DNA of 64,000 bases from Leptotrichia sp. oral taxon 212 (lineage in GTDB: Bacteria > Fusobacteriota > Fusobacteriia > Fusobacteriales > Leptotrichiaceae), in contig NZ_CP012410.1 in the NCBI RefSeq assembly GCF_001274535.1, positions 682,001 to 746,000 on the forward strand, given 5' to 3'. Position 1 is the first letter of the stretch. Each line of letters begins with the position of its first letter. The notes under the pieces were generated by a model that did no database searches, was not told the DNA's origin, and saw only the letters and a program-made list of their open reading frames with translations. The translations under genes were made by a program, and so were the position numbers. This document shows, piece after piece, positions 1-11,770 of the stretch.

Positions 1-1998
1 TCAGCACTGGGACCAGGAGGACTTTCAAGAGAGAGAGCAGGATTTGAAGTCCGTGACGTACATAATTCACATTATGGAAGAATATGCCCTATAGAAACTC
101 CGGAAGGACCAAATATAGGACTTATAGGTTCATTATCCACTTATGGGAAAGTTAATAAATATGGATTTATAGAAACTCCATTTGTTAAAATAAAAGACGG
201 TAAAGCAAAATTTGACGATATAGAATATCTTGGAGCAGATGAAGAGGAAGGAAAGTTTATTGCACAGGCAGATACATTAATAGATGAAGACGGAAACTTC
301 CTTACAGATGAAGTGGTATGCCGTTATGGTGAGGAAATAGTAAATATAGATAAATCAAAAGTTGATTTGCTTGATGTATCGCCAAAACAGCTTGTATCTG
401 TTTCAGCAGGACTGATACCATTCCTTGAGCATGATGATGCCAACCGTGCACTTATGGGATCAAACATGCAGCGTCAGGCAGTACCGTTATTGAAAACACA
501 GGCTCCTTATGTAGGAACTGGACTTGAAAGAAAGGTTGCTATAGATTCAGGAGCGGTGATAACTTCAAAAGCTACAGGAAGAGTTACTTATGTTGATGCA
601 AATAGAATAACTGTAACTGACAAAAATGGTGAGGAACATAACCACAGACTACTTAATTTTGAAAAGTCAAACCAGTCAATGTGTCTACATCAGAAACCAA
701 TAGTAGATTTAGATGAAAAAGTTAAAAAAGGCGATATTATAGCTGATGGACCTTCAACAGCCGGTGGAGACCTGGCACTTGGGAAAAATATCCTGCTGGC
801 GTTCATGCCTTGGGAAGGATACAATTTCGAGGATGGAATTCTAATATCTGAAAGACTTAGAAAAGATGATGTATTCACATCCTTACATATTGAAGAATTT
901 GATATTGAAGCAAGAACAACAAAACTTGGAGATGAAGAAATAACTAGGGAAATACCTAATGTTTCTGAAGAAGCGCTTAAAAATCTTGATGAAAATGGAA
1001 TTATAAGAATAGGTGCACATGTTACTCCGGATGACATTCTTGTAGGTAAAGTAACTCCTAAAGGAGAAAGTGAACCACCTGCAGAAGAAAAACTTTTAAG
1101 AGCAATTTTTGGAGAAAAAGCCAAAGATGTAAGAGATACTTCATTAAGATTACCGCATGGTGTAAAAGGAACAGTAGTTGATGTACTTGTATTATCCAAA
1201 GAAAATGGGGATGACCTTAAAGCAGGAGTAAATCAGCTTGTAAGAATATATATTGCAGAAAAAAGAAAGATAATGGTTGGAGATAAAATGTCAGGAAGAC
1301 ATGGAAATAAAGGGGTTATATCAAGAGTGCTTCCTATAGAAGATATGCCACATTTGGAAAATGGTACCCCAATCGATATATGTCTTAATCCGCTAGGGGT
1401 TCCATCACGTATGAATATAGGACAGGTATTGGAAGTCCATCTGGGGCTTGCAATCGGAGATATGGATAAATATATTGCAACTCCTGTATTTGACGGAGCC
1501 AGCGAAGAGGATGTAAAAGATTTCCTTGAAGATGCCGGATACAGCAGAACAGGAAAAGTAAAGCTTATAGATGGAAGAACAGGGGAACCATTTGATAATC
1601 CTGTAACTGTAGGAAGAATGTACATGCTTAAGCTTCACCATCTGGTTGAGGACAAAATGCATGCCAGAGCAATTGGACCGTACTCACTTGTTACACAGCA
1701 GCCTCTTGGAGGTAAAGCACAGTTTGGTGGACAAAGATTGGGAGAAATGGAAGTATGGGCTCTTGAAGCATATGGAGCATCAAATATACTTCAGGAAATG
1801 CTTACAGTAAAATCGGATGATATAGGTGGAAGAACAAAAACATATGAAGCAATAGTAAAAGGACAGGCAATGCCTGAAGCAGACGCACCTGAATCATTCA
1901 GAGTATTGATTAAGGAATTCCAGTCTTTAGGATTAGATGTTACACTTTATGACAAGGATGAAAATCCTATAGAACTTGATAAAAATGTAGATTTATAG
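1..1998 (+). CDS. rpoB: RNA polymerase beta subunit, 3' part (5' end outside window)
   Basis: The frame is open from base 1, so the upstream Met at 313 is internal and not the start. The first residues ([17 protein letters not shown]) match the conserved core of RpoB near E. coli residue 531, so roughly the N-terminal half lies outside the window. Further family motifs follow, including [30 protein letters not shown] and, near the C-terminus, [20 protein letters not shown]. With beta' it forms the catalytic core of RNA polymerase and lines the rifampicin pocket. The stop at 1996-1998 is 12 nt before an unrelated gene that separates it from rpoC, which is unusual. Identity is certain; only the 5' end is unknown. 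Confidence 0.98.
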   Translation, partial: SALGPGGLSRERAGFEVRDVHNSHYGRICPIETPEGPNIGLIGSLSTYGKVNKYGFIETPFVKIKDGKAKFDDIEYLGADEEEGKFIAQADTLIDEDGNFLTDEVVCRYGEEIVNIDKSKVDLLDVSPKQLVSVSAGLIPFLEHDDANRALMGSNMQRQAVPLLKTQAPYVGTGLERKVAIDSGAVITSKATGRVTYVDANRITVTDKNGEEHNHRLLNFEKSNQSMCLHQKPIVDLDEKVKKGDIIADGPSTAGGDLALGKNILLAFMPWEGYNFEDGILISERLRKDDVFTSLHIEEFDIEARTTKLGDEEITREIPNVSEEALKNLDENGIIRIGAHVTPDDILVGKVTPKGESEPPAEEKLLRAIFGEKAKDVRDTSLRLPHGVKGTVVDVLVLSKENGDDLKAGVNQLVRIYIAEKRKIMVGDKMSGRHGNKGVISRVLPIEDMPHLENGTPIDICLNPLGVPSRMNIGQVLEVHLGLAIGDMDKYIATPVFDGASEEDVKDFLEDAGYSRTGKVKLIDGRTGEPFDNPVTVGRMYMLKLHHLVEDKMHARAIGPYSLVTQQPLGGKAQFGGQRLGEMEVWALEAYGASNILQEMLTVKSDDIGGRTKTYEAIVKGQAMPEADAPESFRVLIKEFQSLGLDVTLYDKDENPIELDKNVDL

Positions 1999-2010
1999 TA
2001 CAGAGGAAAA

Positions 2011-2772
2011 ATGACTAAAAATGTATTTATTTATTCTGATGAAGGAACAGATAAGACAGGGATAGCTTCAATTGAAGAAAACTGCAGAAAAAGATTGAAG
2101 CTTCCTTATAGACAAATAAAATCAGAAGATATTATTGAAGATGTATTACAGGGAAAAAATATATTTGTAATGCCGGGAGGTGCAGACCTTCCCTATTGTA
2201 AAAAACTGAATGGAATTGGAAATGAAAAAATAAGAAAATTTATTGAAGATGGAGGTTTTTATATAGGAATATGTGCCGGTGCTTATTATGCCTGCAAAAG
2301 AATAAATTTTAAGGGAAAAGATTATGATGTCAGTGGTGACAGGGAACTTGGACTTTTTGAAGGAACAGCAGAAGGTTCGTTGCCATTTTTGACGGACGGA
2401 AATTATTTCAGTGATAGCGGGACAGAATCTAAAGCCATGATTTCACTGAAATTTAAAGAAAAATTATCTGAAGAATATTTTTACTATCATGGAGGTCCCG
2501 TATTTATTCCTGATTCAATAACAAATGGGAAATACAGTGTAATTGCAAAATATGAAGATAATACCCCTGCGGTAATTAAAGGAAAGATTGGAAAAGGAAA
2601 CTATCTTCTTTCAGCAGTTCATTTTGAATTTGAAAAGGAACAGTATAGGAAATTTGTTCTGGAAAAGTCTGAAATAAAGGATAAAGACAAGGAAGAAGAA
2701 ATCTGTAGCCATTTCACTGAAAATTATGGAAATAGAATCTGGGATGAAATAGTAAAAATAATAAAACAATGA
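2011..2772 (+). CDS. BPL_N (biotin-protein-ligase N-terminal, glutamine-amidotransferase-like) domain protein
   Basis: A 253-residue protein starting 12 nt after the rpoB stop with its own SD (agaggaaaa-ATG). The sequence VMPGGADLPY followed by GFYIGICAGAYYAC has the nucleophile-elbow look of class-I glutamine-amidotransferase folds, as in the N-terminal region of fungal biotin-protein ligases and stand-alone BPL_N proteins. The Cys in GICAGA is the candidate nucleophile. A later stretch, YYHGGPVFIPDS, also suits this family. There is no biotin-ligase catalytic domain. The substrate is unknown and biotin activity should not be assumed. It sits inside the rpoB-rpoC operon and is probably cotranscribed. 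Codon use matches its neighbours. The fold assignment is fairly secure; function is open. Confidence 0.75.
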   Translation: MTKNVFIYSDEGTDKTGIASIEENCRKRLKLPYRQIKSEDIIEDVLQGKNIFVMPGGADLPYCKKLNGIGNEKIRKFIEDGGFYIGICAGAYYACKRINFKGKDYDVSGDRELGLFEGTAEGSLPFLTDGNYFSDSGTESKAMISLKFKEKLSEEYFYYHGGPVFIPDSITNGKYSVIAKYEDNTPAVIKGKIGKGNYLLSAVHFEFEKEQYRKFVLEKSEIKDKDKEEEICSHFTENYGNRIWDEIVKIIKQ

Positions 2773-2847
2773 AATATAGAACATAAACAGTATGCAGTTT
2801 GTCAGCTTTTAAGAAGCTGAAATATATATTAAGGAGGCTCTTTCTTA

Positions 2848-5800
2848 ATGAGTATAAGAGATTTTGACAGTATTCAAATTAAATTGGCTTCACCTGAAAA
2901 GATACTTGAATGGTCTTATGGTGAAATTACAAAGGCTGAAACAATAAACTACAGAACATTGAAACCTGAAATGGATGGATTATTCTGTGAAAAAATATTC
3001 GGGCCATCAAAGGATTACGAATGTTCATGTGGAAAATACAAAAGAATGAGATACAAAGGAATGACCTGTGAAAAATGTGGAGTTGAAGTTACAACTTCCA
3101 AAGTAAGAAGAGAAAGAATGGGTCATATTAAACTTGCAACACCAATCGCACATATATGGTATTCAAAAGGAACTCCTAATAAAATGAGCTTATTATTAGG
3201 AATAAGTACTAAGGAACTTGAATCTGTGCTGTATTTTTCAAGATATATAGTAACTGATCCAGGAAATACTGAGCTTGAAAAAGGACAAATTTTAACAGAT
3301 AGAGAGTACAAGCTGTATGAAAGTCAGTATAAAAAAGGATTCACTGCTAAAATGGGAGCAGAAGGAATACTTAAATTACTGGAAGAAATAGACTTGAATG
3401 TTCTTGAAAGCGAACTTGAAAATGAAATGGATACAGTAAGCTCTTCCCAGAAAAGAAAAAAGATTATTAAAAGATTGAAAATAGTAAGAGATTTGATACT
3501 GGCTGGAAATAGACCTGAATGGATGATTCTGACAGTACTGCCTGTTATTCCTGCAGACCTGAGACCTATGGTTCAGCTGGATGGAGGAAGATTTGCTACT
3601 TCAGACTTAAATGATCTTTACAGAAGGGTTATAAATAGAAATATAAGATTACAGAAACTTATGTCAATAAAAGCTCCTGAAATAGTAATAAAAAATGAAA
3701 AAAGAATGCTTCAGGAAGCTGTTGATGCATTGATAGATAACGGTAGAAGAGGAAAACCGGTTGTAACTCAGAACAACAGGGAACTGAAATCACTGTCAGA
3801 CATGCTTAAAGGGAAACAGGGAAGATTTAGACAGAACCTCCTGGGAAAAAGGGTCGACTATTCAGGAAGATCGGTTATCGTAGTTGGACCAAGCTTGAAA
3901 ATGAACCAGTGCGGACTTCCTAAAAAAATGGCACTTGAGCTGTATAAGCCATTCCTTATGAGAGAACTTGTAAAGAGGGAACTGGCTTCAAATATTAAGA
4001 TTGCAAAGAAAATGGTAGAAGAAGAAGATGAAAATGTATGGGAACTGATAGAAGAAATCATAAAAAATCATCCGGTACTGTTAAACCGTGCCCCAACATT
4101 ACATAGACTTTCAATACAGGCATTTGAGCCAATTCTGATAGAAGGTAAGGCAATAAGATTGCATCCGTTAGTATGTTCTGCATTTAATGCCGATTTTGAT
4201 GGTGACCAGATGGCAGTTCATCTTGTACTTTCAAATGAAGCACAGATGGAAGCTAAGCTTTTAATGCTTGCAACGAATAATATACTTGCCCCTTCAAGTG
4301 GAAAACCGATTGCAGTGCCTTCTCAGGATATGGTCATGGGATGTTACTACATGACTAAGGAAAGAAAAGGAGAAAAAGGAGAAGGAAAAATTTTCTCAAA
4401 TAAAAATCAGTTAATCACTGCATATCAATCTAAACAAGTGAGTACACATGCACTTGTAAAAGTTAGAATTGATGGAGAATTAGTAGAAACGACACCTGGA
4501 AGATTGATATTCAATACTATGCTTCCTAAAGAGGTGAGAGATTATTCAAAGACTTTTGGGAAAGGGCCGTTAGGAAAACTTATTGCAGATCTTTACAAAA
4601 AATTTGGATTTGCAAAAACTTCAGAACTGATAGATAAAATAAAGGATTTTGGATTCCATTATGGAACAATGGCAGGAATTACAGTAGGAATAGAAGATCT
4701 GGAAATTCCTGAAACTAAGAAGGCTATACTTGAAAAGGCAGAAGCTGATGTTACAGAAGTCGAACAGCAGTATAAATCAGGAGAAATAATAGATGCTGAA
4801 AGATATAGAAGAACTGTTGCAATTTGGTCAGAAGCAGTTGCTAAAGTTACGCATGAAATGATGGATAATCTTGACGAATTTAACCCGGTTTACATGATGG
4901 CAAATTCAGGAGCCAGAGGATCTATTGCCCAGATGAGACAGCTTGGAGGAATGCGTGGACTGATGTCAGATACACAGGGACGTATTATAGAAGTACCTAT
5001 AAAGGCGAACTTCAGGGAAGGACTTAATATACTGGAATTCTTCATGTCATCTCACGGAGCGAGAAAAGGTCTTGCAGATACGGCATTAAGAACAGCGGAT
5101 TCAGGATATCTTACTCGTAGGCTTGTAGATATTTCTCATGAAGTTATAGTAAATCATGATGATTGTGGTTGCGATGGTGGAATAGTAGTTTCTGATCTTG
5201 TTGATGCAGGAAAAGTAATAGAAAAGCTTGGAGAGAGAATATATGGAAGAAACCTTGCTGAAGATCTTGTATATAACGGAGAAGTAATTGCTACTAGAAA
5301 TACTTTGATAATGGAAGATTTAATACAGAAAATTGAAGAACTTGAAATAAGGGAAGTAAAAATAAGAACACCTTTAACATGTAAGCTTGAAAAGGGAGTA
5401 TGTAAGAAATGTTATGGAGTGGATCTGTCCAATCATAAAGAAATACTTAAGGGAGAAGCTGTTGGAGTTGTTGCGGCACAGTCAATAGGAGAGCCTGGTA
5501 CACAGCTTACAATGCGTACTTTTCATACAGGAGGAGTTGCCACTGCAGCTGAAGTCCAGTCTGACTATAAGGCTGAAGCAGCAGGAAAAGTAAAGCTTAA
5601 GGATATAAAAACTCTTGAAAATGAAAAAGGAATAGAAGTAGTAGTTTCACAGACAGGAAGAATAATCATAGGAAAGCACAGATATGAAGTGCCTTCAGGG
5701 TCAGTTCTTAAAGTAAAGGATGGAGAAAGTGTAAAAAGAGGTCAGCTTTTAGTTGAATTTGATCCTTATCAGATACCGATAATTACTTCTGAAGCAGGGA

Positions 5801-6846
5801 AAGTAGAATTCAGAGATATTTATGTAAGAGAAAATGTTGATATAAAATACGGAGTTACAGAAAGAATTGCTATAAAACCAGTAGAAAGTAGCGATGTAAA
5901 CCCTAGAATTATAATTTACAGCAAAAATAAAAAAGTTGCTGAATATAGTGTACCATATGGAGCATATTTAATGGTGAAAGAAGGGGATACAGTTAAAAAA
6001 GGTCAGATAATAACAAAAATCTTGAAAACAGGGGAAGGAAACAAGGATATTACAGGAGGTCTTCCAAGAGTACAGGAGCTGTTTGAAGCACGTAATCCAA
6101 AAGGAAAGTCCACTCTGTCGGAAGTATCAGGACGTGTCGTATTCTCAGATAAGAAGAGAAAGGGTATGAGACTTATAACAATTGAAGATCCTGAATCAGG
6201 AAAGGTTATCAAGGAATATACAGTTCCGGTAGGTGAACACCTTGTAGTAACAAATGAAATGCTTATTGAAAAAGGTGCAAAAATAACTGATGGTCCTGTA
6301 TCGCCACATGATATTTTAAAAATAAAAGGGCTTGTAGCCGCCCAGCAGTTTATATTAGAATCGGTACAGCAGGTTTATAGGGAACAGGGAGTTCCAATAA
6401 ACGATAAGCATATTGAAATAATCGTTAAACAGATGTTCCAGAAGGTTAAGATAAAAGAAGCAGGAGATACATTATTCCTTGAAGATGAATTAATCGACAA
6501 GAAAATAGTGGAAAGAGAAAATACTAAATTGATTGAAAAAGGAAAAACTCCTGCAACATATGAACCTGTAATACAAGGTATAACTAAAGCGGCAGTAAAT
6601 ACAGAAAGCTTTATTTCAGCATCATCATTCCAGGAAACAACAAAAGTTCTTGCAAATGCTGCAGTTGAAGGAAAGATAGATAAACTTGAAGGATTAAAGG
6701 AAAATGTAATCATAGGTAAGAAAATACCGAGTGGAACAGGATTTAAAGATTATAAGCACATAAAAGTAAAGCTGAAAAATGAAGTAATAGAAAATGAAAT
6801 TCCTTCAGAAGAAACATCAGAGGAAATTATAGTAGTTGAAGAATAA
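2848..6846 (+). CDS. rpoC: RNA polymerase beta' subunit
   Basis: 1332 residues, full length for a short-type bacterial RpoC. The N-terminal zinc site is visible as [19 protein letters not shown] (Cys59, 61, 74, 77). The catalytic magnesium loop [12 protein letters not shown] has Asp449, Asp451 and Asp453. A second cysteine cluster lies in the C-terminal half (CGCDGG, then [13 protein letters not shown]), followed by the bridge-helix/trigger-loop region ([18 protein letters not shown]). The start is set by a strong SD (aaggagg) 11 nt upstream. A small inverted repeat (CAGCTT/AAGCTG, 2804-2820) lies just before that SD. Together with RpoB it forms the elongating core enzyme. No anomalies were seen in the gene itself. 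Confidence 0.99.
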   Translation: MSIRDFDSIQIKLASPEKILEWSYGEITKAETINYRTLKPEMDGLFCEKIFGPSKDYECSCGKYKRMRYKGMTCEKCGVEVTTSKVRRERMGHIKLATPIAHIWYSKGTPNKMSLLLGISTKELESVLYFSRYIVTDPGNTELEKGQILTDREYKLYESQYKKGFTAKMGAEGILKLLEEIDLNVLESELENEMDTVSSSQKRKKIIKRLKIVRDLILAGNRPEWMILTVLPVIPADLRPMVQLDGGRFATSDLNDLYRRVINRNIRLQKLMSIKAPEIVIKNEKRMLQEAVDALIDNGRRGKPVVTQNNRELKSLSDMLKGKQGRFRQNLLGKRVDYSGRSVIVVGPSLKMNQCGLPKKMALELYKPFLMRELVKRELASNIKIAKKMVEEEDENVWELIEEIIKNHPVLLNRAPTLHRLSIQAFEPILIEGKAIRLHPLVCSAFNADFDGDQMAVHLVLSNEAQMEAKLLMLATNNILAPSSGKPIAVPSQDMVMGCYYMTKERKGEKGEGKIFSNKNQLITAYQSKQVSTHALVKVRIDGELVETTPGRLIFNTMLPKEVRDYSKTFGKGPLGKLIADLYKKFGFAKTSELIDKIKDFGFHYGTMAGITVGIEDLEIPETKKAILEKAEADVTEVEQQYKSGEIIDAERYRRTVAIWSEAVAKVTHEMMDNLDEFNPVYMMANSGARGSIAQMRQLGGMRGLMSDTQGRIIEVPIKANFREGLNILEFFMSSHGARKGLADTALRTADSGYLTRRLVDISHEVIVNHDDCGCDGGIVVSDLVDAGKVIEKLGERIYGRNLAEDLVYNGEVIATRNTLIMEDLIQKIEELEIREVKIRTPLTCKLEKGVCKKCYGVDLSNHKEILKGEAVGVVAAQSIGEPGTQLTMRTFHTGGVATAAEVQSDYKAEAAGKVKLKDIKTLENEKGIEVVVSQTGRIIIGKHRYEVPSGSVLKVKDGESVKRGQLLVEFDPYQIPIITSEAGKVEFRDIYVRENVDIKYGVTERIAIKPVESSDVNPRIIIYSKNKKVAEYSVPYGAYLMVKEGDTVKKGQIITKILKTGEGNKDITGGLPRVQELFEARNPKGKSTLSEVSGRVVFSDKKRKGMRLITIEDPESGKVIKEYTVPVGEHLVVTNEMLIEKGAKITDGPVSPHDILKIKGLVAAQQFILESVQQVYREQGVPINDKHIEIIVKQMFQKVKIKEAGDTLFLEDELIDKKIVERENTKLIEKGKTPATYEPVIQGITKAAVNTESFISASSFQETTKVLANAAVEGKIDKLEGLKENVIIGKKIPSGTGFKDYKHIKVKLKNEVIENEIPSEETSEEIIVVEE

Positions 6847-6860
6847 AATAATAAGTTATT

Positions 6861-6910
6861 GAATGAAGGCTGAAATTATTGAGAATATAAATTTTTCCAG
6901 CCTTTCATTC
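6861..6910 (+). promoter_or_regulatory. Long inverted repeat between rpoC and gmk
   Basis: GAATGAAGGCTG (6861-6872) pairs with CAGCCTTTCATTC (6898-6910), leaving one bulged base and a loop of about 25 nt. It lies in the 81-nt gap between rpoC and gmk, just upstream of the gmk SD (agaggt). There is no clear U-tract, so it is not a typical intrinsic terminator. It could be an RNA processing or attenuation element. The pairing is seen directly; the role is inferred. Confidence 0.4.
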
Positions 6911-6927
6911 TATAAAAAGAGGTTTAT

Positions 6928-7473
6928 ATGAAAGGAAAACTAATTATAGTATCAGGACCTAGCGGTTCAGGTAAGTCTACAGTGACTAAAATTGTAAAAG
7001 ATAAACTTAACATTCCTCTTTCAATTTCTGCAACTACAAGAAATCCAAGAGATGGAGAAATTGACGGTAAAGATTATTTTTTTCTTTCTGAAGAGGAATT
7101 TAAGAATAAAATTGCCAATGATGAATTTTATGAATATGCAAAAGTTCATGGAAATTACTATGGTACATTAAAAAAAACAGTAGAGGACAATCTTAATAAA
7201 GGTCTTAATGTAATATTGGAAATTGATGTTCAGGGAGCACTTATAGCCAAGGAAAAAAAGAAAGATGCAATTTTAGTATTTTTTAGGACAAAAGATATGG
7301 AAGTCCTTGAAAAAAGACTACGTGACAGAAAAACAGATTCAGAAGAAGTAATACAGACAAGATTGAAAAATGCTGAAACTGAACTGAAGTATGAAAATAA
7401 ATATAATTATACAATTGTAAATGAAAATTTGGAAAATTCAATACAGGAGTTAATAGATATAATAGAAGGATAA
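6928..7473 (+). CDS. gmk: Guanylate kinase
   Basis: 181 residues, slightly shorter than the common 200-210. It catalyses ATP + GMP to ADP + GDP in the cytoplasm. The P-loop GPSGSGKST is at residues 10-18, followed by the GMP-binding stretch (SATTRNPRDGEIDGKDYFF) and the conserved EIDVQGA motif. It starts at ATG 6928 with SD agaggt. It is followed at once by rpoZ, the common gmk-rpoZ pairing, which supports both calls. No anomalies. Confidence 0.97.
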   Translation: MKGKLIIVSGPSGSGKSTVTKIVKDKLNIPLSISATTRNPRDGEIDGKDYFFLSEEEFKNKIANDEFYEYAKVHGNYYGTLKKTVEDNLNKGLNVILEIDVQGALIAKEKKKDAILVFFRTKDMEVLEKRLRDRKTDSEEVIQTRLKNAETELKYENKYNYTIVNENLENSIQELIDIIEG

Positions 7474-7503
7474 ATTTTGAATTATTCCCTGAATGGAGGA
7501 AAA

Positions 7504-7683
7504 ATGAAAAAAGATAAGATAACTATTGATGACTTATTATCAAAAATACCTAATAAATATGAATTAGCAATAGTTGCAGGAAAAGTAGCAAAAAAAGAAT
7601 TTGTAAAAGGTCATGATAAATTTAAAATAATGGATAATGTATTTGAAGATATCATGAATGATGAAATCGAGATTAAAGAATAA
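7504..7683 (+). CDS. rpoZ: RNA polymerase omega subunit
   Basis: 59 residues starting at ATG 7504, preceded by SD ggagg with a 4-nt spacer. An in-frame upstream TTG at 7477 would put the SD inside the gene, so it was rejected. The core IDDLLSKIPNKYELAIVAGKVAKKE is the typical omega N-terminal helix bundle that clamps the beta' C-terminus and assists core assembly. Position directly after gmk is the usual bacterial arrangement. The protein is short but normal for this family. Confidence 0.93.
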   Translation: MKKDKITIDDLLSKIPNKYELAIVAGKVAKKEFVKGHDKFKIMDNVFEDIMNDEIEIKE

Positions 7684-7761
7684 ATAAATTTTAGTTGAAT
7701 ATATTGACTATTTAGAAATATAAAATATACTTATAGTGGGATTAAATAACTGAGGTGATTT

Positions 7762-9564
7762 ATGTATAAAGATGAAGAAATAGAAAAGTTTCTTGAAAAT
7801 CTGGATATAGTACAGGTCATAGGAGAATATGTTACATTAAAAAAGACAGGTGCCAACTATAAAGGATTTTCTCCATTTAAAGGAGAAAGAACACCGTCTT
7901 TTGTTGTAAGTCCCACAAAAAATATATTTAAGGATTTTAGTACAGGAATAGGCGGAAATGCTATATCCTTTTACATGAAAATAAATAACATCACTTTCTA
8001 TGAGGCCATAGAAGAATTATCTGCAAAATATAATGTACCTATAAGAAAATTAAATATAAGTAAAAAAAGTTCATTCCAGAATGAAAAATACTACGAAATA
8101 ATGAGAGAGGCTCAGGAGATTTTCAGTAATAATATTCTGAAATCCGAACAGGCATTGAGATATATGGAGAATCGGGGGTTTTCACTGGAAGAAATAAAAA
8201 AGTACGGAATAGGATTTTCATTTGATACATGGGATAGTTTGCTAAATGCGCTTAGGGAAAAAGGATATTCAGAAGAGGATATGCTGGAATTAGGACTTGT
8301 TAGAAAAAATGAGAGAGGAAATGTTTTCGACTATTTCAGAAACAGGATAATGTTTCCTATATATAATGAAACAATGAAACCTGTCGGATTTGGTGGAAGA
8401 ATTATTACAAGTAATGATAATTCTCCAAAGTATTTGAATTCTCCGGATTCTAAAATCTTTAAAAAAGGAAATGAGTTATTCGGTTTATACAACAGAGGGG
8501 AAAATATAAGGAAAAAGGGACTAGCTATATTGATGGAAGGATATTTGGATGTTCTGTCAGCTCATAAAAATAACTTTTCCAATGCGGTAGCCAGTCTAGG
8601 AACATCTTTTACTGAAGGACAGGCAAAACTTTTAAAAAAGTATACAAATAATATAATAATAGCCTATGACAATGACAATGCAGGTAAGGAGGCAGTACTA
8701 AAAGCTGCAAATATACTGAAAAAAGATGATTTTAATATACGATGCCTGTCAATAGAAGGAGAAGTAAAAGATCCGGATGAATATTTAAGAAAATATGGAA
8801 GAAAGAATTTTTTAGAAATACTGAAAACATCAAAAGGAATTTTTGATTTTCTATTTGATGAGTTTTCTAAAGAGCTGAATCTGAATGAAATAACAGGAAA
8901 AAGAAAAATGATTGAAAGATTCAGAAGTTTTTTTTCCAATGTAACAAATAATACAGAAAAGAATCTGTACGCAAGTAAACTTTCTGTTGAACTGGGAATA
9001 GACAAGGAAGTTCTTATGGGAGAACTTGGTAATTTTTCCACTACTCAGAAGAAGTCTAAAAAATATTTGAAAAAAGAAGAAAAAGTTTTAAGTAAAGCAA
9101 AAAAAGATGAATTTTATAATTCCCTTGAAATAGAAACTTTAAAGTTTCTATTAAAGTTTAAAAATAACCTTTCTTCAGAAAAACAGGAACATTGTGAAAA
9201 GTTTGATGATAAAGTATTTGAAAATGTTATATACAAAGATATTGTGGAAAAATTGAAGACAATAAACTTTGAAATAACGAAATTGGATAGCCTGACACTT
9301 GAAGAAGAAGAGAGGGAATTGATAACGACTATGAAATTAAAAGCGGAAGCAGATATTGAAAATGAAGGAAGGCATTATAAAGATATTTTTGTAGGATGGT
9401 TTTTAAGAGAAATTGATCATATGCGTGAAATTATTGACAGAAAAGATAAGATGTATGTAATTTTGAGACGGTTGGAATCCGAATTGAAAATAATTCATAA
9501 CATTGAGGAAATAGAAAAAATGTATAAAGAATTTAAGTTGATAAGGAGATCAGATTATGTCTGA
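7762..9564 (+). CDS. dnaG: DNA primase with a zinc-less N-terminal domain
   Basis: 600 residues. DnaG makes the RNA primers for replication together with the replicative helicase. The N-terminal CHC2 domain is recognisable ([16 protein letters not shown], then [14 protein letters not shown]), but all four expected zinc ligands are replaced: Ser37, Lys40, Asp58 and Thr61 stand where Cys, His, Cys and Cys are usual. The TOPRIM catalytic core is intact, with EGYLDV and the acidic DNDNAG motif. The divergent C-terminal part should hold the helicase-interaction domain. SD gaggtg precedes ATG 7762. The gene overlaps rpoD by 8 nt, so the two are translationally coupled in a macromolecular-synthesis operon. 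Confidence 0.95.
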   Translation: MYKDEEIEKFLENLDIVQVIGEYVTLKKTGANYKGFSPFKGERTPSFVVSPTKNIFKDFSTGIGGNAISFYMKINNITFYEAIEELSAKYNVPIRKLNISKKSSFQNEKYYEIMREAQEIFSNNILKSEQALRYMENRGFSLEEIKKYGIGFSFDTWDSLLNALREKGYSEEDMLELGLVRKNERGNVFDYFRNRIMFPIYNETMKPVGFGGRIITSNDNSPKYLNSPDSKIFKKGNELFGLYNRGENIRKKGLAILMEGYLDVLSAHKNNFSNAVASLGTSFTEGQAKLLKKYTNNIIIAYDNDNAGKEAVLKAANILKKDDFNIRCLSIEGEVKDPDEYLRKYGRKNFLEILKTSKGIFDFLFDEFSKELNLNEITGKRKMIERFRSFFSNVTNNTEKNLYASKLSVELGIDKEVLMGELGNFSTTQKKSKKYLKKEEKVLSKAKKDEFYNSLEIETLKFLLKFKNNLSSEKQEHCEKFDDKVFENVIYKDIVEKLKTINFEITKLDSLTLEEEERELITTMKLKAEADIENEGRHYKDIFVGWFLREIDHMREIIDRKDKMYVILRRLESELKIIHNIEEIEKMYKEFKLIRRSDYV

Positions 9565-10738
9565 GAAAAATGAAAACCTAAGAAGTAACCTTGCTAATTT
9601 TATAAAAAAAGCTAAAGAAGATAAAATTGTCAGCTATGAAGAAATTAATTCAGTTCTATCAGATGAGTTTTCTGTTGAAAAAACAGAAAAACTAATAAAA
9701 AAATTGATAGATGTCGGAGTTCAGATAGTAGATACATTAAAAGATAAGCAGGATTTGATGGAAAGTGTAGAACTTCTTGAAGAACTGGAAAATGGAGAAA
9801 TTGATGTCTCTGAAATGGATATGGATGATGAATTTGTTGAAAGTGAAATAGATGAATCAGAAGTTGACAAACTTCTTCAGACAGATTTGTTAAAAATGGC
9901 AGAAAGCATGGATGTAGATGAACCTATTAAGATGTATTTGAGAGAAATAGGTCAGATACCTCTGCTCAGTTATGATGAAGAAATAGAATATGCTCAGCGA
10001 GTGCTAAAAGGTGATGAAGAAGCAAAACAGAAACTGATAGAGTCAAATTTAAGGCTAGTAGTAAGTATAGCTAAAAAGCATACAAACAGAGGGCTAAAAA
10101 TGCTAGATTTAATTCAGGAAGGAAATATGGGATTAATGAAAGCTGTAGAAAAATTTGAATATGAAAAAGGGTTTAAGTTTTCTACATATGCTACATGGTG
10201 GATAAGACAGGCTATTACACGTGCAATTGCTGATCAGGGAAGAACTATAAGAATACCGGTACATATGATAGAAACTATAAATAAAATAAAAAAAGAAAGC
10301 AGAATCATACTTCAGGAAACAGGAAAAGAGCCTACTGCTGAAGAATTGGCAAAAAAGCTTGAAATACCTGTGGATAAAGTAAAAAATATTCTGGAAATGA
10401 ATCAGGATCCTATTTCACTGGAAACACCTGTAGGAAGTGAAGAAGACAGTGAGCTTGGAGATTTTGTTGAAGATGACAAGTTTGCCAATCCTTATGATGC
10501 CACAACAAGGGTGCTACTGAAAGAGCAGCTGGATGAAGTGTTGAAAACTCTTAATGAAAGAGAAGAGATGGTTCTAAGATATAGATATGGTCTTGATGAC
10601 GGTTCGCAAAAAACACTTGAAGAAGTTGGAAAAATTTTTAATGTAACGAGGGAACGTATCAGACAGATAGAAGTTAAGGCATTGAGAAAATTAAGACATC
10701 CAAGTAGAAGAAAAAAATTGGAAGATTACAGGAGCTAA
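9557..10738 (+). CDS. rpoD: Principal RNA polymerase sigma factor (sigma-70/SigA)
   Basis: 393 residues. Region 1.2 begins near [17 protein letters not shown]. Region 2 holds the core-binding and -10 melting motifs ([43 protein letters not shown]). Region 4 has the -35 helix-turn-helix ([21 protein letters not shown]) ending in [10 protein letters not shown]. It directs core polymerase to housekeeping promoters; TTGACA/TATAAT-like elements elsewhere in the window fit this sigma. ATG 9557 lies inside the last codons of dnaG with SD aaggag. No missing regions. Confidence 0.98.
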   Translation: MSEKNENLRSNLANFIKKAKEDKIVSYEEINSVLSDEFSVEKTEKLIKKLIDVGVQIVDTLKDKQDLMESVELLEELENGEIDVSEMDMDDEFVESEIDESEVDKLLQTDLLKMAESMDVDEPIKMYLREIGQIPLLSYDEEIEYAQRVLKGDEEAKQKLIESNLRLVVSIAKKHTNRGLKMLDLIQEGNMGLMKAVEKFEYEKGFKFSTYATWWIRQAITRAIADQGRTIRIPVHMIETINKIKKESRIILQETGKEPTAEELAKKLEIPVDKVKNILEMNQDPISLETPVGSEEDSELGDFVEDDKFANPYDATTRVLLKEQLDEVLKTLNEREEMVLRYRYGLDDGSQKTLEEVGKIFNVTRERIRQIEVKALRKLRHPSRRKKLEDYRS

Positions 10739-10787
10739 GTAAAAATTGGCTCCTTTAATAATAAATAGATAAAACAAGGGGAAAAGA

Positions 10788-11750
10788 ATGATTGAAAGAA
10801 TAGTAGAAGATGTAAGGAAAAAAGGAAGCTTCAGTTTTGAAAAGATAATTGAGAATAATAATCTTTCTGATGAAGAATTTTTTGAATTCTTGAAGTTTGT
10901 CTATCAGGGTAATATTCCGGAAGTCAGAACATCGGTCGATGGGAATGATTTTATTATTCTGGAAGATGAAAATTATTATGTTGAAGAAAAGGAAACTATA
11001 AAAGCCTATCTTGAAAATGTAAAGGAAAAAAATGAAGAGGTATTTGATAAAACTGAAAAAACTGCAATAACTGATGAAAACAGGACTGAAATGATAGAAA
11101 AATATTTAAAAATTGCTGTAAGAGAAAGTCTACTTTATTCCAAATATGGTTTTTCGTTTTTAGATATGGTACAGGAAGCAACTTTAGGAGTAATCACAGC
11201 TTTAAATTATTATGATAAAATATCTTTAATGACTGAAGAAATAGATTTTTTCATTAAAAACTTTGCAGTAAAATATATACTGGAATTTCAGAAAGGTATT
11301 TTAAAGGATATAAAGGCCTCTGAGCTTTCCTACATTTTATATTTAAAAATTAAAGTAGATAAGGAATTAGGACATACAGTGGAGGAAATAAGTAAACGCA
11401 TGAACATAACAAAGGAATATATTGAAAAGCTGGAGAAATTATTTGATAATGTAGAACAGGATGAACTGATAGAAAGTGGTCAGATATTTGAAAAAGCAAA
11501 TAAAATAACACAGATGTATATACTGGAAAATATTCCTAAAAAGCTGAGCTACATTGATGAAAGAATCCTGGTCATGTTTTATGGACTTGATGATAAAATC
11601 TATTCAGAAAATGAAATTGCAAAAACACTTAATATAGCAAAGCACAATGTAAATATACTTAAGGAAAAGGCATTGAATAAGTTATCGATTGATCTTTTAA
11701 AGAATGAATTTATGAAAAATAGGGAAGAATCAGAATATACAGTAAACTAA
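10788..11750 (+). CDS. Degenerate sigma-70-like paralogue downstream of rpoD
   Basis: 320 residues, 49 nt after rpoD, SD aagggg. It can be aligned by eye with sigma-70 regions. A region-2-like helix pair (YSKYGFSFLDMVQEATLGV) parallels the Rpo[12 protein letters not shown] segment. A region-3-like stretch (KELGHTVEEISKRMNITKEY) and a region-4-like C-terminus (YIDERILVMFYGLDDKIYSE, then EIAKTLNIAKHNVNILKEKA) follow. The aromatic -10 melting motif (FSTYATWW in RpoD) is absent, and the region-4 recognition helix has lost its usual arginines. It may be a sigma factor of altered specificity, a polymerase-binding regulator or a decaying duplicate. The intact frame argues against simple decay. Confidence 0.65.
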   Translation: MIERIVEDVRKKGSFSFEKIIENNNLSDEEFFEFLKFVYQGNIPEVRTSVDGNDFIILEDENYYVEEKETIKAYLENVKEKNEEVFDKTEKTAITDENRTEMIEKYLKIAVRESLLYSKYGFSFLDMVQEATLGVITALNYYDKISLMTEEIDFFIKNFAVKYILEFQKGILKDIKASELSYILYLKIKVDKELGHTVEEISKRMNITKEYIEKLEKLFDNVEQDELIESGQIFEKANKITQMYILENIPKKLSYIDERILVMFYGLDDKIYSENEIAKTLNIAKHNVNILKEKALNKLSIDLLKNEFMKNREESEYTVN

Positions 11751-11770
11751 ACAGAATATTAAAACAGTAA

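Noticed and set aside
690-1662. Antisense ORFs of 85-169 codons across rpoB
   Set aside because: They lie opposite a strongly conserved gene, show no SD and read like shadow frames of AT-rich coding DNA.
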